Source: Cladochytrium replicatum
Lineage: Eukaryota; Chytridiomycota; Chytridiomycetes; Cladochytriales; Cladochytriaceae
Assembly: GCA_025526935.1 (NCBI GenBank)
Contig: JAHLKD010000003.1
Span: 744,001 to 808,000, forward strand
Reading direction: 5' to 3'
DNA: 64,000 bases
The notes beneath the pieces are model-generated. The model made no database searches. It had not been told where the DNA came from and was given only the letters and a program-made list of their open reading frames with translations. The position numbers were made by a program, and so were the translations under genes. Shown in pieces: positions 43,959-56,518 of the stretch (position 1 is the first letter of the stretch; each line of letters opens with the position of its first letter).

Positions 43959-46900
43959 ATGCGATTTTGTCGCCGAATTAAGACCGTCCCATTCTCTTTC
44001 CACTACCGATTCGTCTATTCACCATCTCCACTCCGCGCTAGCTCGCCGATCTTTCTCTCGTCCCAACGAAGGTCGTACGACACCCGTCCACCCAACGAAG
44101 AGCCACACACCGCTCTCGCGAGAGCTACACTCTACCTTAAAGAAAACCGCGACCCTATCCCATTTAACGACATGGCCGACGCGCATGCAAAGCTGATCGA
44201 TGGCAAGGGCATTGCTGAGTTAGTCCAAAATGAGAAACGTGGCTGCTGATTAGTCTAATGCTTGAGCGCTGTGTAGATCGATCCGAGCTGAGCTTGGGAA
44301 GCAAGTTGAAGAGATGAAGAGCAATTACAATGGGTTTGCGCCGCACCTTACGATCGTGCAGGTGGGCGCAAGGGAGGACTCCACTGTTTATGTGCGGATG
44401 AAGGAGCAGGCTGCCCAAAAGGTGGGTATTCGGACAATTGAGCGAAGAAGACGTCTTATTTTGATTTGATGCAGGCCGGGATCAAGTTCACACTGAAGCA
44501 CCTTTCCGAATCTGCAACCCAGTTTGAGGTAATGATCCCGTACCCAAGATCTTTAAAATACTCAAATTTTGTTGTAGATTTTGGACCTTGTGAAGACTCT
44601 CAATGACGATCCGACCGTGCACGGCATCCTCATTCAGCTCCCTCTACCCGCCGGCATCGACGAAAAGATCGTCACTGAGGCGATCGACCCCGCAAAAGAC
44701 GTTGATGGGTATGTTGCGGATGCAGACATTATTTTGGGAAGCACATAAACATTTTCTCTCTCCTTTAGTTTCCATTCTGCCAACATTGGGCAGTTGGCGA
44801 AAAAGGACACGTCCCCACTGTTCTTCCCCTGCACACCGAAAGGTGTCATGGAGCTCTTGAAGCGATCAGGTACAACGCAGAATTCACATGTGATTACGGC
44901 GATCTGAGTGATATTTTTGAGGTGTTGAGCTGGCTGGAAAGAATGCGGTTGTGCTCGGACGCAGCAACATCGTGGTAAGAAAACATCACAATCAATTTCT
45001 TGAAATTTGCCTCTGTGCTTACCGTCTTAATCTCAGGGCATGCCCGTCGCGCTCCTGCTCCAACGTGCGGACGCTACAGTCACAATCTGCCACTCCAAAA
45101 CCGCCCACCTCTCAGACATCGTGAGCAAAAAATACGCCCTTACGTTTTAACTCCCCATCCTCACAGATCAGCAATAGATCAAAACTGCCGACGTTCTTGT
45201 CGCCGCGATCGGACACCCCAACTTTGTCCAGTCCTCCTGGCTCAAACCAGGCGTCATCGTCATCGACGTCGGCACCAACGCCGTCCCAGACTCTACCAAA
45301 AAGGCTGGCGTGCGGTGGGTCGGAGACGTTGATTTCGAGGGTGCGAAGGGCGTCGCGAGCGCGATCACGCCTGTGCCGGGAGGGGTTGGACCTATGACCG
45401 TCGCGATGCTGATGGAGAATGTGGTTACGAGCGGGTTCAGGTTCTTGAGGGGCCATGCGAGACCTGTGGAGTATTTGAAGATCACTCCATTGAGGCCTGT
45501 GCCAAGGTGAGGGTTGTTCTGGGGGAAGGTTTTATGGTTGATTGACGTTTGAGGTTTTGGACAGTGACATTGATATTGCGATGGCACAGAAGCCGAAGCC
45601 GATTGTGCGGCTGGCGGAGGAACTTGGGCTGTACCCTGCGGAGGTGACACTCAGTCTTGATTAAAGATCATCCAAGATCATCTGACACCCTCGTTGCACA
45701 CCAGATCGAGTCTTACGGACAGTACAAGGCCAAGATCCAGCTTTCGGTGATTGACCGTCTCAAGCACCGCAAGAATGGAAAGTATATCGTTGTGACAGGG
45801 TAAGTGTCAGAGTTCATATGATTTCCAACACCCTAGTTTGATCAGCTTTTGGTTCTTGAAAGTATCACGCCGACTCCGCTTGGAGAGGGCAAGTCCACGA
45901 CCACGATCGGTCTTGCTCAGGCCCTGGGAGCGCACCTGAAGAAGCGCGTGTTTGCGTGCGTGAGGCAACCATCTCAAGGCCCGACGTTCGGTATCAAGGG
46001 TATGCAACATACCTTGTTCTAGGGGAAATTCATTCGCTGATTGAATTATTAAATTTGCAGGTGGTGCAGCTGGTGGAGGTTACTCGCAGGTCATTCCCAT
46101 GGACGAGTTTAACTTGCATTTGACCGGAGATATCCACGCCGTGACTGCTGCGAACAACTTGCTTGGTAAGGCTTAGGTGTTGTGGAAGTGAACGAGCAGA
46201 TCTGACAGTTTCGTTCCAGCTGCGGCAATCGATGCGCGCATGTTCCACGAGTCCACCCAGAGCGACGATGTAGGTCAAACGCATTCACGGTTGGTCAAGT
46301 TTTGAACATTCTTATGTTTCAGGCGTTGTTCACCAGGCTGTGCCCTGCCAAGAAAGGTGTGCGTACATTCTCACCCGTTATGTTCAAGCGTCTTCGCGTA
46401 CGTATCAAAAAATGCTCGATTCATACAATTCTCAATCTAGTCCACATTTGAAAGAAACTCGGCATCGATAAGACAAACCCGAACGACCTCACCGCAGACG
46501 AAAAACGACGCTTCGTACGTCTCGACATAGACCCCGAAACTATCACATGGCAGCGCGTCCTCGATACGAACGACCGCTTCCTGCGCCGTATCACGGTCGG
46601 CCAAGGCGAGCAGGAGCTCGGACGAACTCGGTCGACGGGCTTCGATATCGCCGTCGCGAGCGAGGTGATGGCCGTTCTTGCGCTGACGACGGACGTGCAG
46701 GATATGAGGAAAAGGCTTGGAGATATGGTGGTCGCTAGCAGCAAGGACGGGCAACCGATCACGGCAGACGATATTGGATGCGGAGGGGCATTGACAGTGT
46801 TGATGAAGGACGCGATCAAGCCAAACTTGATGCAGACCCTTGAGGTTCGTGGAGTGTGAAAATTATCCTTTTGGGCGACGAAATGTGCTTAATTTCGTTT

Positions 46901-48115
46901 ATCACAGGGCACACCTGTGTTTGTGCACGCTGGGCCGTTTGCAAACATCGCGCACGGAAACTCTTCGATTCTCGCGGACGTCGTTGCGCTCCGACTCGCG
47001 GGTACGGACCCGTACGATCCCACGCCGCAAGAAGCGGGCTACGTGATCACCGAGGCCGGGTTCGGAGCCGACATTGGCATGGAAAAGTTCTTCGACATCA
47101 AGTGCAGGTACTCTGGGCTCGTGCCCGACTGCGTCGTCCTTGTCGCTACGGTGCGGTCGCTCAAGATGCACGGAGGGGGACCGGAAGTCGTTGCTGGCAA
47201 ACCTCTTGCGGAGGCGTATCAGAGGGAAGACCTGGAGCTTCTTGGGAAAGGTGTGTGTAACATGCAGAAACACATCAAGAACGCAAAGAAGTTTGGGTTG
47301 CCCGTTGTGGTTGGCGTGAACCGTTTCAGGTGAGAGTTTTGTTGCGTAGTTTATGCTGAGGATCAATATTGTTATTCTTGGTGCTCGTGCAGCTCTGACA
47401 CCGATGCGGAGCTCGATTTGGTGCGCGCGGCTGCGGTCGAAGCCGGTGCTTCTGCCGCGGTTGTGTGCGATCACTGGGCGAACGGAGGCGCTGGTGCAGT
47501 CGAGCTCGCCGAGGCCGTGACGAAAGCGTGCGAGGAGACGGAGACCCACTTCAAGTTCTTGTATGACCTCGACCTCACGATCGAACAAAAGATCGAGGTG
47601 ATTGCAAAGGAGATGTACGGTGCGGACGGCATTGAGTTGAGCGAGCTTGCGAAGAGCAAGATCGAGACGTACACCAAGCAGGTACTGATTCAGTGTTGTG
47701 TTGTGGACAATGTGGAAAGTTTTGAATTGATTTCGTTTTTGACAGGGGTTCGCAAAGCTTCCCATTTGCATGGCGAAGACCCACCTGTCTTTCTCGCATG
47801 ACCCGAAATTGAAGGGAGTTCCTTCAGGTACGAGGCGGAACATGAAACATGTTAGTAGATTAAGGACCTTTTGGCTAATCCGCAACATGCAGGATTTACG
47901 GTGCCCGTGCGAGACATTCGCGCTTCGGTCGGGGCAGGATTCTTGTACCCTTTGCTCGGCACGATGCAGACGATGCCAGGCTTATCCACGGTGAGTGGGG
48001 AAAGGTGGATATTTTGTTGTGCAAGATGGTTATGTCGATTTGCTCCATTTAGCGCCCGTGCTTCTTTGATGTTGACTTGGACGCAGAGACTGGTCGTGTG
48101 CTTGGACTTTTCTAA
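43959..48115 (+). CDS. ADE3: Trifunctional C1-tetrahydrofolate synthase
   Basis: Methylene-THF dehydrogenase, methenyl-THF cyclohydrolase and formyl-THF synthetase in one chain, supplying one-carbon units. Twenty exons from ATG 44172 (44172-44218, 44277-44421, 44475-44528, 44578-44708, 44769-44869, 44922-44974, 45037-45120, 45178-45506, 45565-45643, 45705-45799, 45863-45999, 46061-46165, 46220-46269, 46323-46397, 46455-46844, 46908-47329, 47393-47681, 47746-47827, 47893-47990, 48053-48115) give 942 residues, the usual cytosolic length. Dehydrogenase/cyclohydrolase: [14 protein letters not shown] and [12 protein letters not shown]. Synthetase: P-loop [29 protein letters not shown] and [16 protein letters not shown]. 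The frame is open upstream to ATG 43959, adding 71 residues that look like a mitochondrial presequence ([15 protein letters not shown]), so two isoforms are possible. Confidence 0.95.
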
Positions 48116-49084
48116 AGGAAATTCTGACTCTATCGTTGTGGAGATGATGTAATTAATAGAGGGACGATGTTCATCTGTTAAGGTTGCCCGAATCACGCCC
48201 GCTACGTCGGCGTCAGCCCTTCTTAGTTAGGAGCATGCAAAGAATGTTATTGACGGACATTGGGGAGATTGAAAAGATTTTCGACCGTTGACCAGTAGAA
48301 GCGCAAGGGATTCAAGCTTTTGGGAAGGGCACGGATGTAAGAAATCTTGGCCTGCCCGGGTATCTTAATTCAATTTGACTGTCCAATCACTTGTTGATCT
48401 TACTTCGCAGTTACTAACCCGCAGCAGTCTCCCAGCGTCTTCCAACGAGCGGTCGATCACTCGCATTCATTCATCATGTTTTAAATACTTTCCCTTTTTG
48501 TTTCAATTGTTCCTGTCCGTACATCGAGATCTTCGTCTTTTTTGGTAACGCCTCCCGGGTTCGGCTTATGATTTCCATCCACGTCTCCATCTCCACTGCT
48601 GTTCAGGTACGAGACCAGCAAGTGCATTGCTGCCACACTTTCTACTGGTGGATGCGTCTGTCCTGAATATTTAATAAGTTATATATTGAAACCTCAGGAA
48701 ACAGAGGTACCACTGCTAAGACATTTTCGTATAGAGACATGTGGAATACGTTCAGCATTTGTGCTACCAAAAGTATAATGTTTTAAGTGCCGTTGCCAAG
48801 CTCTGTTTTTGCTTGCCACACTACCAATCACATAGCCAACGAAGATATGATATGCCGACCAAGAAGCTTGGCATTTTCTGGATCGAGAGAACCATCTTCC
48901 GCTATGAGTTGCATGGCAGCTATAATGTAGGCTCGAGTGAATAAGAAAGCGAATAAGCCCACTATTGTATTCCAGAGGCTACAAAATTGCGAATTCGGAC
49001 CATCGCCGCAAGAGAAGTTTGGATGGAATGCTTCAAATTGATCATTTCCAGAATCACCACGCAATAACGTCGTTATCTTAATTG
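48116..49084. other. Intergenic, no gene seen
   Basis: 3' region of C1-THF synthase, then AT-rich sequence with no supported feature. Confidence 0.5.
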
Positions 49085-49395
49085 ATCATCGTTCTAAACG
49101 TTTCGAGACTGGCGTTGTCAATCTACAAGGAGTTCATCTGTCACAATTCATTGTGACATTCTCTGTCGAGTAGTCCGGTAATAGATTCCTTGAGCGATAC
49201 CGGTGCTCTTTGCAGCCCTTCAGATATCGCGTATTAATTGCCCATATCCGTCTCGGCCCACCTAGAGAAGTCAATGAGTATCGATGTGGTGATGCCATGG
49301 CATACAATGGTGTTTGGGCGTGTGAGAAGAGCTTCGGTGAAACCGAACCTGATTCCGCGGTTTGCGCAAGTAATGAGGTAAACAAGAGAAGACAT
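49085..49395 (-). pseudogene. SDR fragment with large internal deletion
   Basis: Starts like the family at ATG 49395 (MSSLVYLITCANRGIR: cofactor Gly changed to Cys and last Gly to Arg). It runs to LLTRPNTIV, then jumps directly to the post-intron part (WAETDMGN, stop, LQRAPVSLKESITGLLD) and ends with IDNASLETF. The central 150 or so residues with NAG, Ser and YxxxK are gone. The intron sequences between the C-terminal exons are still present, so it arose by DNA deletion, not from a processed transcript. Confidence 0.75.
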
Positions 49396-50425
49396 AATTA
49401 CGTTGGGCTAGCGTTTTAGAGCTTAGAATGATGGTTTCCGATGCTGAATTTGGGGACTGGAACTGGATGAGGATCAAGCTGAGCAGAAGGGTTTAAATAA
49501 CATGATCAGGATGATTTGATCATATTTGTTGTTTATAGGTTTTTGTCCGCACATAATTAATATTTGGATACCGATTTGGACAAAGAGGCATTTCAGACGT
49601 TAGCTGCAGGGGAGGGGAACTAGTCGCTTAACAAAGACATAGGCGATTAGGAGCGGATTTACTAATGCTCGGCAAAACCACTGGTCTATTTCGTCACGTT
49701 CACTGCCAGTTTGAGCATCAAAATGCAGTTATACCAAACAACATCCACTTTAACGACACCGCACAATTTTAATTACCAGATTATCTCGGTCGGCCAAGGG
49801 AAAACTAACAAAGTCAGCGATACAGCTATGTCCAAAGCGAAACAATTCAACATGAACTATCTCGTCACTGCCAGCGCAAGGGAAATGATTTTGTTCCGTT
49901 GCGTGATCCGGCCGAATAAGTTGCAATACCACTGTGCTCAACGATACAGACAAAGTTTGCAGAGGCGTACCCGGAGACCTAGTGAGGTAACCTGCAAGGA
50001 AATGATTGGTGATAAGTGGTTTGCTCTTGAGGAAACGAGAATACATTGACCATAAGATCAAAGTACTATGATGGCGGCGAGGCGGTTTTGGCACCGATTT
50101 CCTTTGGGAAAGAGATCGAACCGCGACGGTGCTTTGGTCACACGGGAAGTGGGAACAGAGCAAGTAAGCGAGACAGAAAGCATAAATTTGAGGATCACAA
50201 CAAATTTTTGTGGTTCTGCGTGATGTGTGACCTATTTCGAACAGGAGCAGGACAATGTTACTATTTGTCCTTCAATCATAACTCAGTTGCTACCATGGCT
50301 CGGCATCATTCGTTCATCCAGTCAGCAATTTCTTGTGCCGAACCCGATGCACCCCCACCAACACAAAAGTCCCTGATCAATTTCGCATCCTCCACATTGT
50401 GACGTCTCGGGATACGCATGATCCA
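49396..50425. other. Intergenic, no gene seen
   Basis: About 1 kb with two overlapping open frames of 112-137 codons (49711-50163) on opposite strands, neither with recognisable features. Confidence 0.45.
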
Positions 50426-50432
50426 TATAAAA
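50426..50432 (+). promoter_or_regulatory. TATA box of the gene at 50476
   Basis: TATAAAA lies 44-50 bp before ATG 50476 but only 5 bp before the earlier in-frame ATG at 50437. Transcription normally starts about 30 bp past a TATA box, so 50476 is the better start. Confidence 0.5.
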
Positions 50433-50475
50433 CGGGATGAGCACCGACCCACAAACGCCAAATCTCGCTTCCACC

Positions 50476-51711
50476 ATGTCTTCTATCGCAGTTGCTTCGC
50501 TCTCAACAAATACCAACACATGCTTCGGCCTACTCCCATCGCTCAGCGTATGCGGTGGCTCTCTCCCATCCAAAGCCTGTTGTGCAGCCCTCAACGACAT
50601 AACCACGGCCGGATGCTTCTGCAATCCCGTCCTCGACAATCTTTTGGGAAAAAGCAATGCCCCCCTAATTCGCTACCTGCTCCTCCCAATCTGCGCGATC
50701 TCGAATCCCCTGGACAAGTGGATCGTTCCATGCTCGCCGTTCACCAAAAAGACTTACAACGGCGGCACATGTGCGAAGACCGATGTGCAACTCGACGCCG
50801 AGCGGGTCCAGAACGCGATCGGGTTCTCCACGCTGCTGTTTGCAGAGAACAACGTGCACTACAACAATGAGTCCAGCGGGTGCTTCAACTACGTCAGTTT
50901 TAGCTCTCAGTCGAAACCGTTCCTCTCGGCCAACTTTACGAGCAGTGTTCCGTACGGAGTTGGCAACTTTGATTCGTTCGATCGGACCTTGGAATATCTC
51001 TCGCTGTTCGCCGGTGCGGTCACAAAAGACATGTGGTGGCTGCCGCAGGTCGACCCGGCACAAACTGGGTCACTCAAGCTGGCGGCGAACGGCTCAAGCC
51101 TTACTTTCGGAAGTCTCGGAAACAGCAGCTACTTCGGCGGATCGATCCCTTACGGTCTTACTTGGTCAGAGTTTGCGGTTTCTTTCAAAGGCTGCGAAAC
51201 TACCCTTTCGCATTTGTGGGTCCCTGATGTACCGACACTGCTCGATAACCCACTGAGCACGAAGTACCCTATGGTACCCGGTGGACTTCTCAAGACCCTG
51301 TCACTCTACTTGGACTTTGCAGACTATGGCGTGCTCAACATTTGCAAGTTCCACACAAAGTACTGCGCGGCCAAGTACCCCCAATACGGGAGCGAGGAGG
51401 AGTGCGTGAATTTCATCTCGAAGTTGCCTAAGATCAGCCCTAAGTGCGGGATCGCGGGTGCGTTGTCCGGGAACTCGACCTACTGCAGGTTCAAGCACCA
51501 GTGGATGGCCTCAGTGAACCCCGAGATCCACTGCCCGCACATCGGGTACTACCATGAAGATTGTGCGGATTTTAACTGTGGGCCTCTGGGAGACCCCTCT
51601 GCGTTTGTGACGCCGAAGTCGGTGGAAGATGGGATGCGTGCAGCCGCGATCGCTTCGAATTTGACTGTGTTGCAGACAGGAGGTCCGTGGAGGTATTCGC
51701 GTGTATGTTGA
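50476..51711 (+). CDS. Unrecognised Cys-rich protein, 411 aa
   Basis: Single exon. No family recognised. The N-terminal 60 residues have the spacing CFGLLPSLSVCGG, KACCAAL, GCFCNP, which recalls the CC...CxC pattern of lipid-transfer-like or LysM/cerato-type secreted proteins, but this is only a resemblance. The rest is rich in aromatic residues, Gly, Ser and Asn, with several N-glycosylation sequons (NES, NFT, NSS, NST, NLT) and about 20 Cys, all of which suggests an extracellular protein. No classical signal peptide is visible from either start, so an upstream exon or unconventional export must be considered. It is one of the more GC-rich genes of the window. Confidence 0.65.
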   Translation: MSSIAVASLSTNTNTCFGLLPSLSVCGGSLPSKACCAALNDITTAGCFCNPVLDNLLGKSNAPLIRYLLLPICAISNPLDKWIVPCSPFTKKTYNGGTCAKTDVQLDAERVQNAIGFSTLLFAENNVHYNNESSGCFNYVSFSSQSKPFLSANFTSSVPYGVGNFDSFDRTLEYLSLFAGAVTKDMWWLPQVDPAQTGSLKLAANGSSLTFGSLGNSSYFGGSIPYGLTWSEFAVSFKGCETTLSHLWVPDVPTLLDNPLSTKYPMVPGGLLKTLSLYLDFADYGVLNICKFHTKYCAAKYPQYGSEEECVNFISKLPKISPKCGIAGALSGNSTYCRFKHQWMASVNPEIHCPHIGYYHEDCADFNCGPLGDPSAFVTPKSVEDGMRAAAIASNLTVLQTGGPWRYSRVC

Positions 51712-52559
51712 TTGGTGATTTAGCTTTAGGTGATTCAATTTTGTTTTTGTCTATGTTCTTTCGTTGTGTCCGTACATTTCTATTGTGGGAAATTCGCTTT
51801 GGTTTTCTCCTGCTGCCTGCTACGTGTTGCGATTTTTGATTGTGATCAATTATTATCATCATTGCCGTTTTATATGTTTAACTGCTACGATTTTGAGCTA
51901 TTCATTTAGATCCAGTGCTGCTACTTTCTTCTATAGTTCTGCCCATTGGCGGGTATTGTGAATTATACTCTGTTGTTTCAACCCTTGCGTCTATATATTA
52001 AGGTACGGCTTCCATTTTTACCAATTAACTGCTCCCAATACGTAAATATTACTCTGATAACTAGATAACTCTTCCTGAGTAAACAATTGATACCAGATTA
52101 TCAATTATAACCAACAGCTCTCCCATCCCGCATTGAGAACTCCTGGACGTGTCTCCGTCTATCTGTTATGTCGTAGAGTGTTTTTGTATAGTTGTTAAAG
52201 TGACTGTAATAGAGTCCAGTAGCTTGTATAATTCAACACACACGAGACATACTTGATTTGAACTAATTTCTTTTTGATACATCGAGTAACAAACGTTTCT
52301 CAAGTATCCAAATGTTTGGTGCGTCGATTATTAGTCATATCACTCACAATTTAACGAGACGTCTTCACGAATTAACCCCAACACCGTTGTCTAACATGAC
52401 TCATCCATGTCATTTCTCCGGTCAATTCATTAGTGCAATCAATTCTGCTTTTTGATTAAGACAGAGTGATGATTTGTTGCCTCATAATTGATAGCTTTTG
52501 CTCCATTTGCAAACATTATAATATAACAGGTTCATAGTTAAAACTTGTATTTCTTCGCT
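51712..52559. other. Intergenic, AT-rich, no gene seen
   Basis: Strongly AT-rich; nothing supported. Confidence 0.5.
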
Positions 52560-52880
52560 ACATAGTGCAGGAGCTCAAAGAGGCAGGTTTGCGTACAAAA
52601 GATACAAGATGCCGTAAAGCTATGGGGGTGGGGGGTACAAACACCAAAACTGCCAAAACACCAATGTCATCTTCTTATAAAAGAGATATGATTTGCTGCT
52701 CGTTACTGATGAAGATGCAACTCAATATCTTTCCAAACTCAGGAAAGTCTCGTACTTAGCAACAAAGACTAGACCAGATCTATCATATGCTGTAAATATT
52801 TTCGCACGACATCAGGTTAAACCACAAATCTACAATAAGTGCACCATATCCAAACATTCCCTGTCACAGTCGGCTTTATG
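52560..52880 (+). mobile_element. Ty1/copia retrotransposon remnant (end of reverse transcriptase region)
   Basis: In two frames: KTPMSSSYKRDM, then LLVTDEDATQYLSKLRK and VSYLATKTRPDLSYAVNIFA with RHQVKP. This is the typical copia segment between reverse transcriptase and RNase H (Y-L-x-x-x-TRPDLSYAVN). About 100 codons with a frame change; no LTRs or other domains seen nearby. Confidence 0.65.
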
Positions 52881-53680
52881 ATTCATCCACCCAACCACAA
52901 TGTCCGCCTTATAAACTGCATCGTCCGTGGTATCCACACTTTCTGTGTTTGCCAGGTGACCCTCACAAATCCTCGCAGGACTTTGTAGAATTGCGGCTAG
53001 TTTGGATTTGATCGTGTTCAGATGACGATTCGCTTGATGGATGGAATGGGGGGGTGTGGGTTTGCCAAGGTGTGAAGGTATGTGGAGGTAACTTGTTTTG
53101 GTGTCATAATAGCAAAATAGTTCTGTTACTTTTATGGTGCGACCTGTTTTTTACTTCTCCCGATTAATTTTTTCGTAATACCGCTGCGGGCTAATGACCA
53201 AATTCTATATAGATACACATCAGTGTTGTTTTGTATCCCAAGCAAAAACGGTTGAGGGGATCAATGGATATATATCCCCACAGTACATATCACTCAGAAG
53301 TCGTCGACTATCATGTCAATTCTGCAAATGTTTCGCGATGTTTTTAAGACATGTTGCATGTTCAAGTTGCCCCTCAAGACCAGAATTCAACCCGAATAGT
53401 TCATCCTTATCATCCTTGTATTTTTGCCATTTGTATCGCCCCATACTGTCCGACACTTCTTTCTATTCTTAAAAATACATCGTAGAAGCTCATCAACTGT
53501 CCAGGATATTCGGGGGCATTAAACCTGAATCAAAACACTCATTGGGAAAAAAAATGAGGAAAAAACTTTGAAAACAAAACATCGCGTGAACAATGTACAT
53601 GATGCAAAGGGGAAAGCTATATCTCTGAAACACTCGCCAGGCGCAAAAATGGCGCAAAACCAAATAGCACTACCGCGCAT
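52881..53680. other. Intergenic, no gene seen
   Basis: AT-rich sequence to the SulP stop; it contains the SulP 3' region. Confidence 0.45.
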
Positions 53681-55979
53681 CTAAGCAAGTACTGCTGAGT
53701 CATAGTCCTTGACTTCTACAACACTTTCCGTTCGTCCTCCAACTCGCTGCCTCGAAGCGACCACGTTCGCCTTGTCGACCGCCTCACCCACCGTTGCAAA
53801 GAACACACCCTCGGCGCTCTGGTACAGCCCTTCAGCATCTTCGGCGTCTACGGTGACCAGCTTCTCCACGTCTTCGGGGTACGGCGTCCGGAGCACATCC
53901 AAAATGACTCGCTCGTGTTTGTCCTTGACGCCAGCAAAGTACAACCGCACGGGGTGTCCCGCGAACCTCGAAGCCTCGTTGCGCAAGTCGAGAAGAAGCG
54001 AGTGTCCGGCCGCGTCGAGCGAGTTCACGCGTCCGAAATCAAGCACGATCGTCACGAGTGTCGGGACGGGGTCGGTGTCTTCCTGGGACGAGGACTCAAT
54101 GTCGCCACCTTGGATCTTTTCGACCACGAGGGGAGAATCTGAAGAGCTGAGTTTGGCTTTGGAGTTTTTCAGGGCGCGTTCTTCCGTGTTGTCGAACCAG
54201 AGACGGTCCCCTGCCGCACGCTGCACGCCCGTGAACCGCGTGTGAGTGTGCACGACCTCGAGGAGCTTGTTGGAAATGAATTGCGAGTTGGGATACGTGA
54301 TCGATTCTTGGAAGCTGATCACGAGCGTGCCGTTCGAGTGCACTAGCGGGCCGTCGGGGTGACGAGAGTCGCGGATCACGTTGAATGGCGCGGTGGCGGA
54401 GGATGACTCCGAGTTCGCTGAGGGACCAAAGACGAAGAGGTCGGGGCGGGCTTGGCGAATGAGAAGGAATCCGGCGGCGATACCGACGGCAGAGTAGATG
54501 CCATTCTCGACGCTCGTGAGGAGGGTGACCCAGAGGGCGACCTGCGAGACAATAAAGTCCAGGATCGAAACGTTCCAGTAGCGGATAAACACCCAGTACG
54601 GCGAAATGAGTTCGGACATGGCGCCGATGATGATAGCCGCGAGGAGCGAGCTGGGGATAAAGTAGAACACACCCGTAAGCGCGTACAAACCGATGATGAC
54701 GATGACAGCGGTGACCCAGCCGGCCGCCGGTGTTCGGACACCTGAAGCGGCCTTGACAGCAGAACGCGAGAAGGAGCCCGTGGCGGGGTAAGCGTAGAAG
54801 AACGATCCGACGATGTTGGTAAGTCCTAAGGCGATAATCTCCTGCGAAGGGTTGATGTTGCGAGTGTATCCAAACTTATTCCCGAACGAACGCACGATAC
54901 CGATGTGCTCGACAATACCGACGAGCATCGCAGTGATGGCAGGCGAAAGAGCGCGGTTGAAGATGGCCGAGTCAAGTCGGGGAACAGCCGGGGTCTTGAG
55001 ACCCGCGGGGATAGATCCGACGATGGTGTACGGGGCAATGTTCAACCCAGTCTTTGCATCGATAGGAGACGACTTGACGATCGCGTAAGAGATAATGAGG
55101 TAAACGACCAGCACGATACCGTTGCGGGCAATACCGATCCAGAAGAGCCACTTGTTGCGTTTACCGTAGACGTCCTTGAGCGCCTTGAGAGTAATCAGGA
55201 TAGCCACGGCAGAGAAGCTGATGGCGGCGTCGACTTTGATCTGAGACACTTTGGAGAAAATGTCACGAACGACGAGGTAGGACGGTTGGGTGTTTGTGTC
55301 GATGCCCTTGAGACCTAGGAACGAGGGAAGCTGCTGGATAATGATGGTGGTGGCGGCGCCAGTTGTGAAACCGTTGATGACAGTTGCGGGAATAAAGTCG
55401 ACGATGAAACCCAAGCGCAAGAAACCAATAATGGCTTGCATACAACCCATGATGAAGGCGACGGTCACTGCGAACGTGACGGGAGGGTAGACATCCTGAC
55501 CGTTCTCCTTGTTTGCGGACGCGAGAAGCTGGCTGGTCATGAGAGAGAGCACAGCGGTGGGACCGATGGTGGCATCTTTGGCGGTAGCGAACCAAGCGTA
55601 CACAAACAAGCCGACGAAAGCAGTGTAAAGGCCATATTCGGGAGGTAGGGTAGCGATTTTGGCCTGGGCGAGCGCTTGGGGCAAAACAAGGAAACCGACA
55701 GTAAAGCCAGCAATCTGCCCAAAATGCAAAAGAAAGAGATTAGAAAACAGTTTCAAGTGGAGCAAAACCACTGATGAGACTTACCAAATCACCGACAGCC
55801 CACTTCAAGTTGTAGCGACCAATCCACTGCGCGACTGGGAACAGGGAAACAAAGTAGTTCTTGACGTGAGAGGCAGCAGACAGCTTTTCCTTGTTTGCCG
55901 CGGAAGTGAGGTTCTTCACTTCGGTGTTGTCCACCGGCACATTAGGCAGATTCAAACGGGCAAGCAAGCTTGCAGACAT
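53681..55979 (-). CDS. SulP-family sulfate transporter with STAS domain
   Basis: Plasma-membrane anion transporter, most likely a sulfate permease. Exons 55979-55785 and 55714-53681 (70-bp intron, phase 0) give 742 residues. Residues 1-65 are cytosolic. The SulP core follows: IAGFTVGFLVLPQALAQAKIATLPPEYGLYTAFVG is the conserved first-helix region, then GPTAVLSLMT, GFTTGAATTIIIQQLPSFLG, and NIVGSFFYAYPATGSFSRSAV (SulP signature). After about residue 560 a STAS domain carries VTIVLDFGRVNSLDAAGHSLL. A low-complexity linker (SSSQEDTDPV) precedes it. Start is the first ATG of exon 1. Downstream on the same strand lie about 800 bp of spacer. It could carry another anion, as SulP proteins vary in substrate. 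Confidence 0.92.
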
Positions 55980-56518
55980 AGCAAACAGATGGTGGTGATG
56001 AGGTGGGGTAGGGATAGTGTTCCGATTGTTCCACAAAGCGATAAATCGATGCACTACTGCACTATCTGTCAGCAGGGTCCTGATTCGAATGCGAGCCGGG
56101 AATGGATTCTATTTATCAGAACGCAGGGAACGTCACGTGGGGAATCGCGCAACCGCGACCAGAGTGGGGCGCAGCATTGGGCTGATCTTATCTGAAGGTG
56201 GGACGGCATGGATCTGATCTGAGCAACAGCACAGTTATGGTAGTAAGGATGATCGAGTGTTTGTTTCGCTACTCCAGTAATACAATGATACTTCCAGCGT
56301 GCATGTATTTGTGTGTGTGTTCGTCTGAACCTCAATCTCACTTCTTGCCCGATTCGCCCCTGCAAGAAAACCTTAGCACGCAATTCTCATCAAATAGAAC
56401 GCGCCGCCACAAAAGATTGATTCTGCAGAACCATCTCCCAATGATGCACCACCCCCACATTCCGCATAATATTACCCATTAACCATTAACGCCATTTTCT
56501 TATTTCACAGGTTTGTAC
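55980..56518. other. Intergenic between SulP promoter and prohibitin 3' end
   Basis: SulP 5' region and prohibitin 3' region. No site called. Confidence 0.4.

Noticed and set aside
49711-50163. Overlapping open frames of 112 and 137 codons on opposite strands
   Set aside because: Neither has recognisable domains, start context or homologous neighbours.
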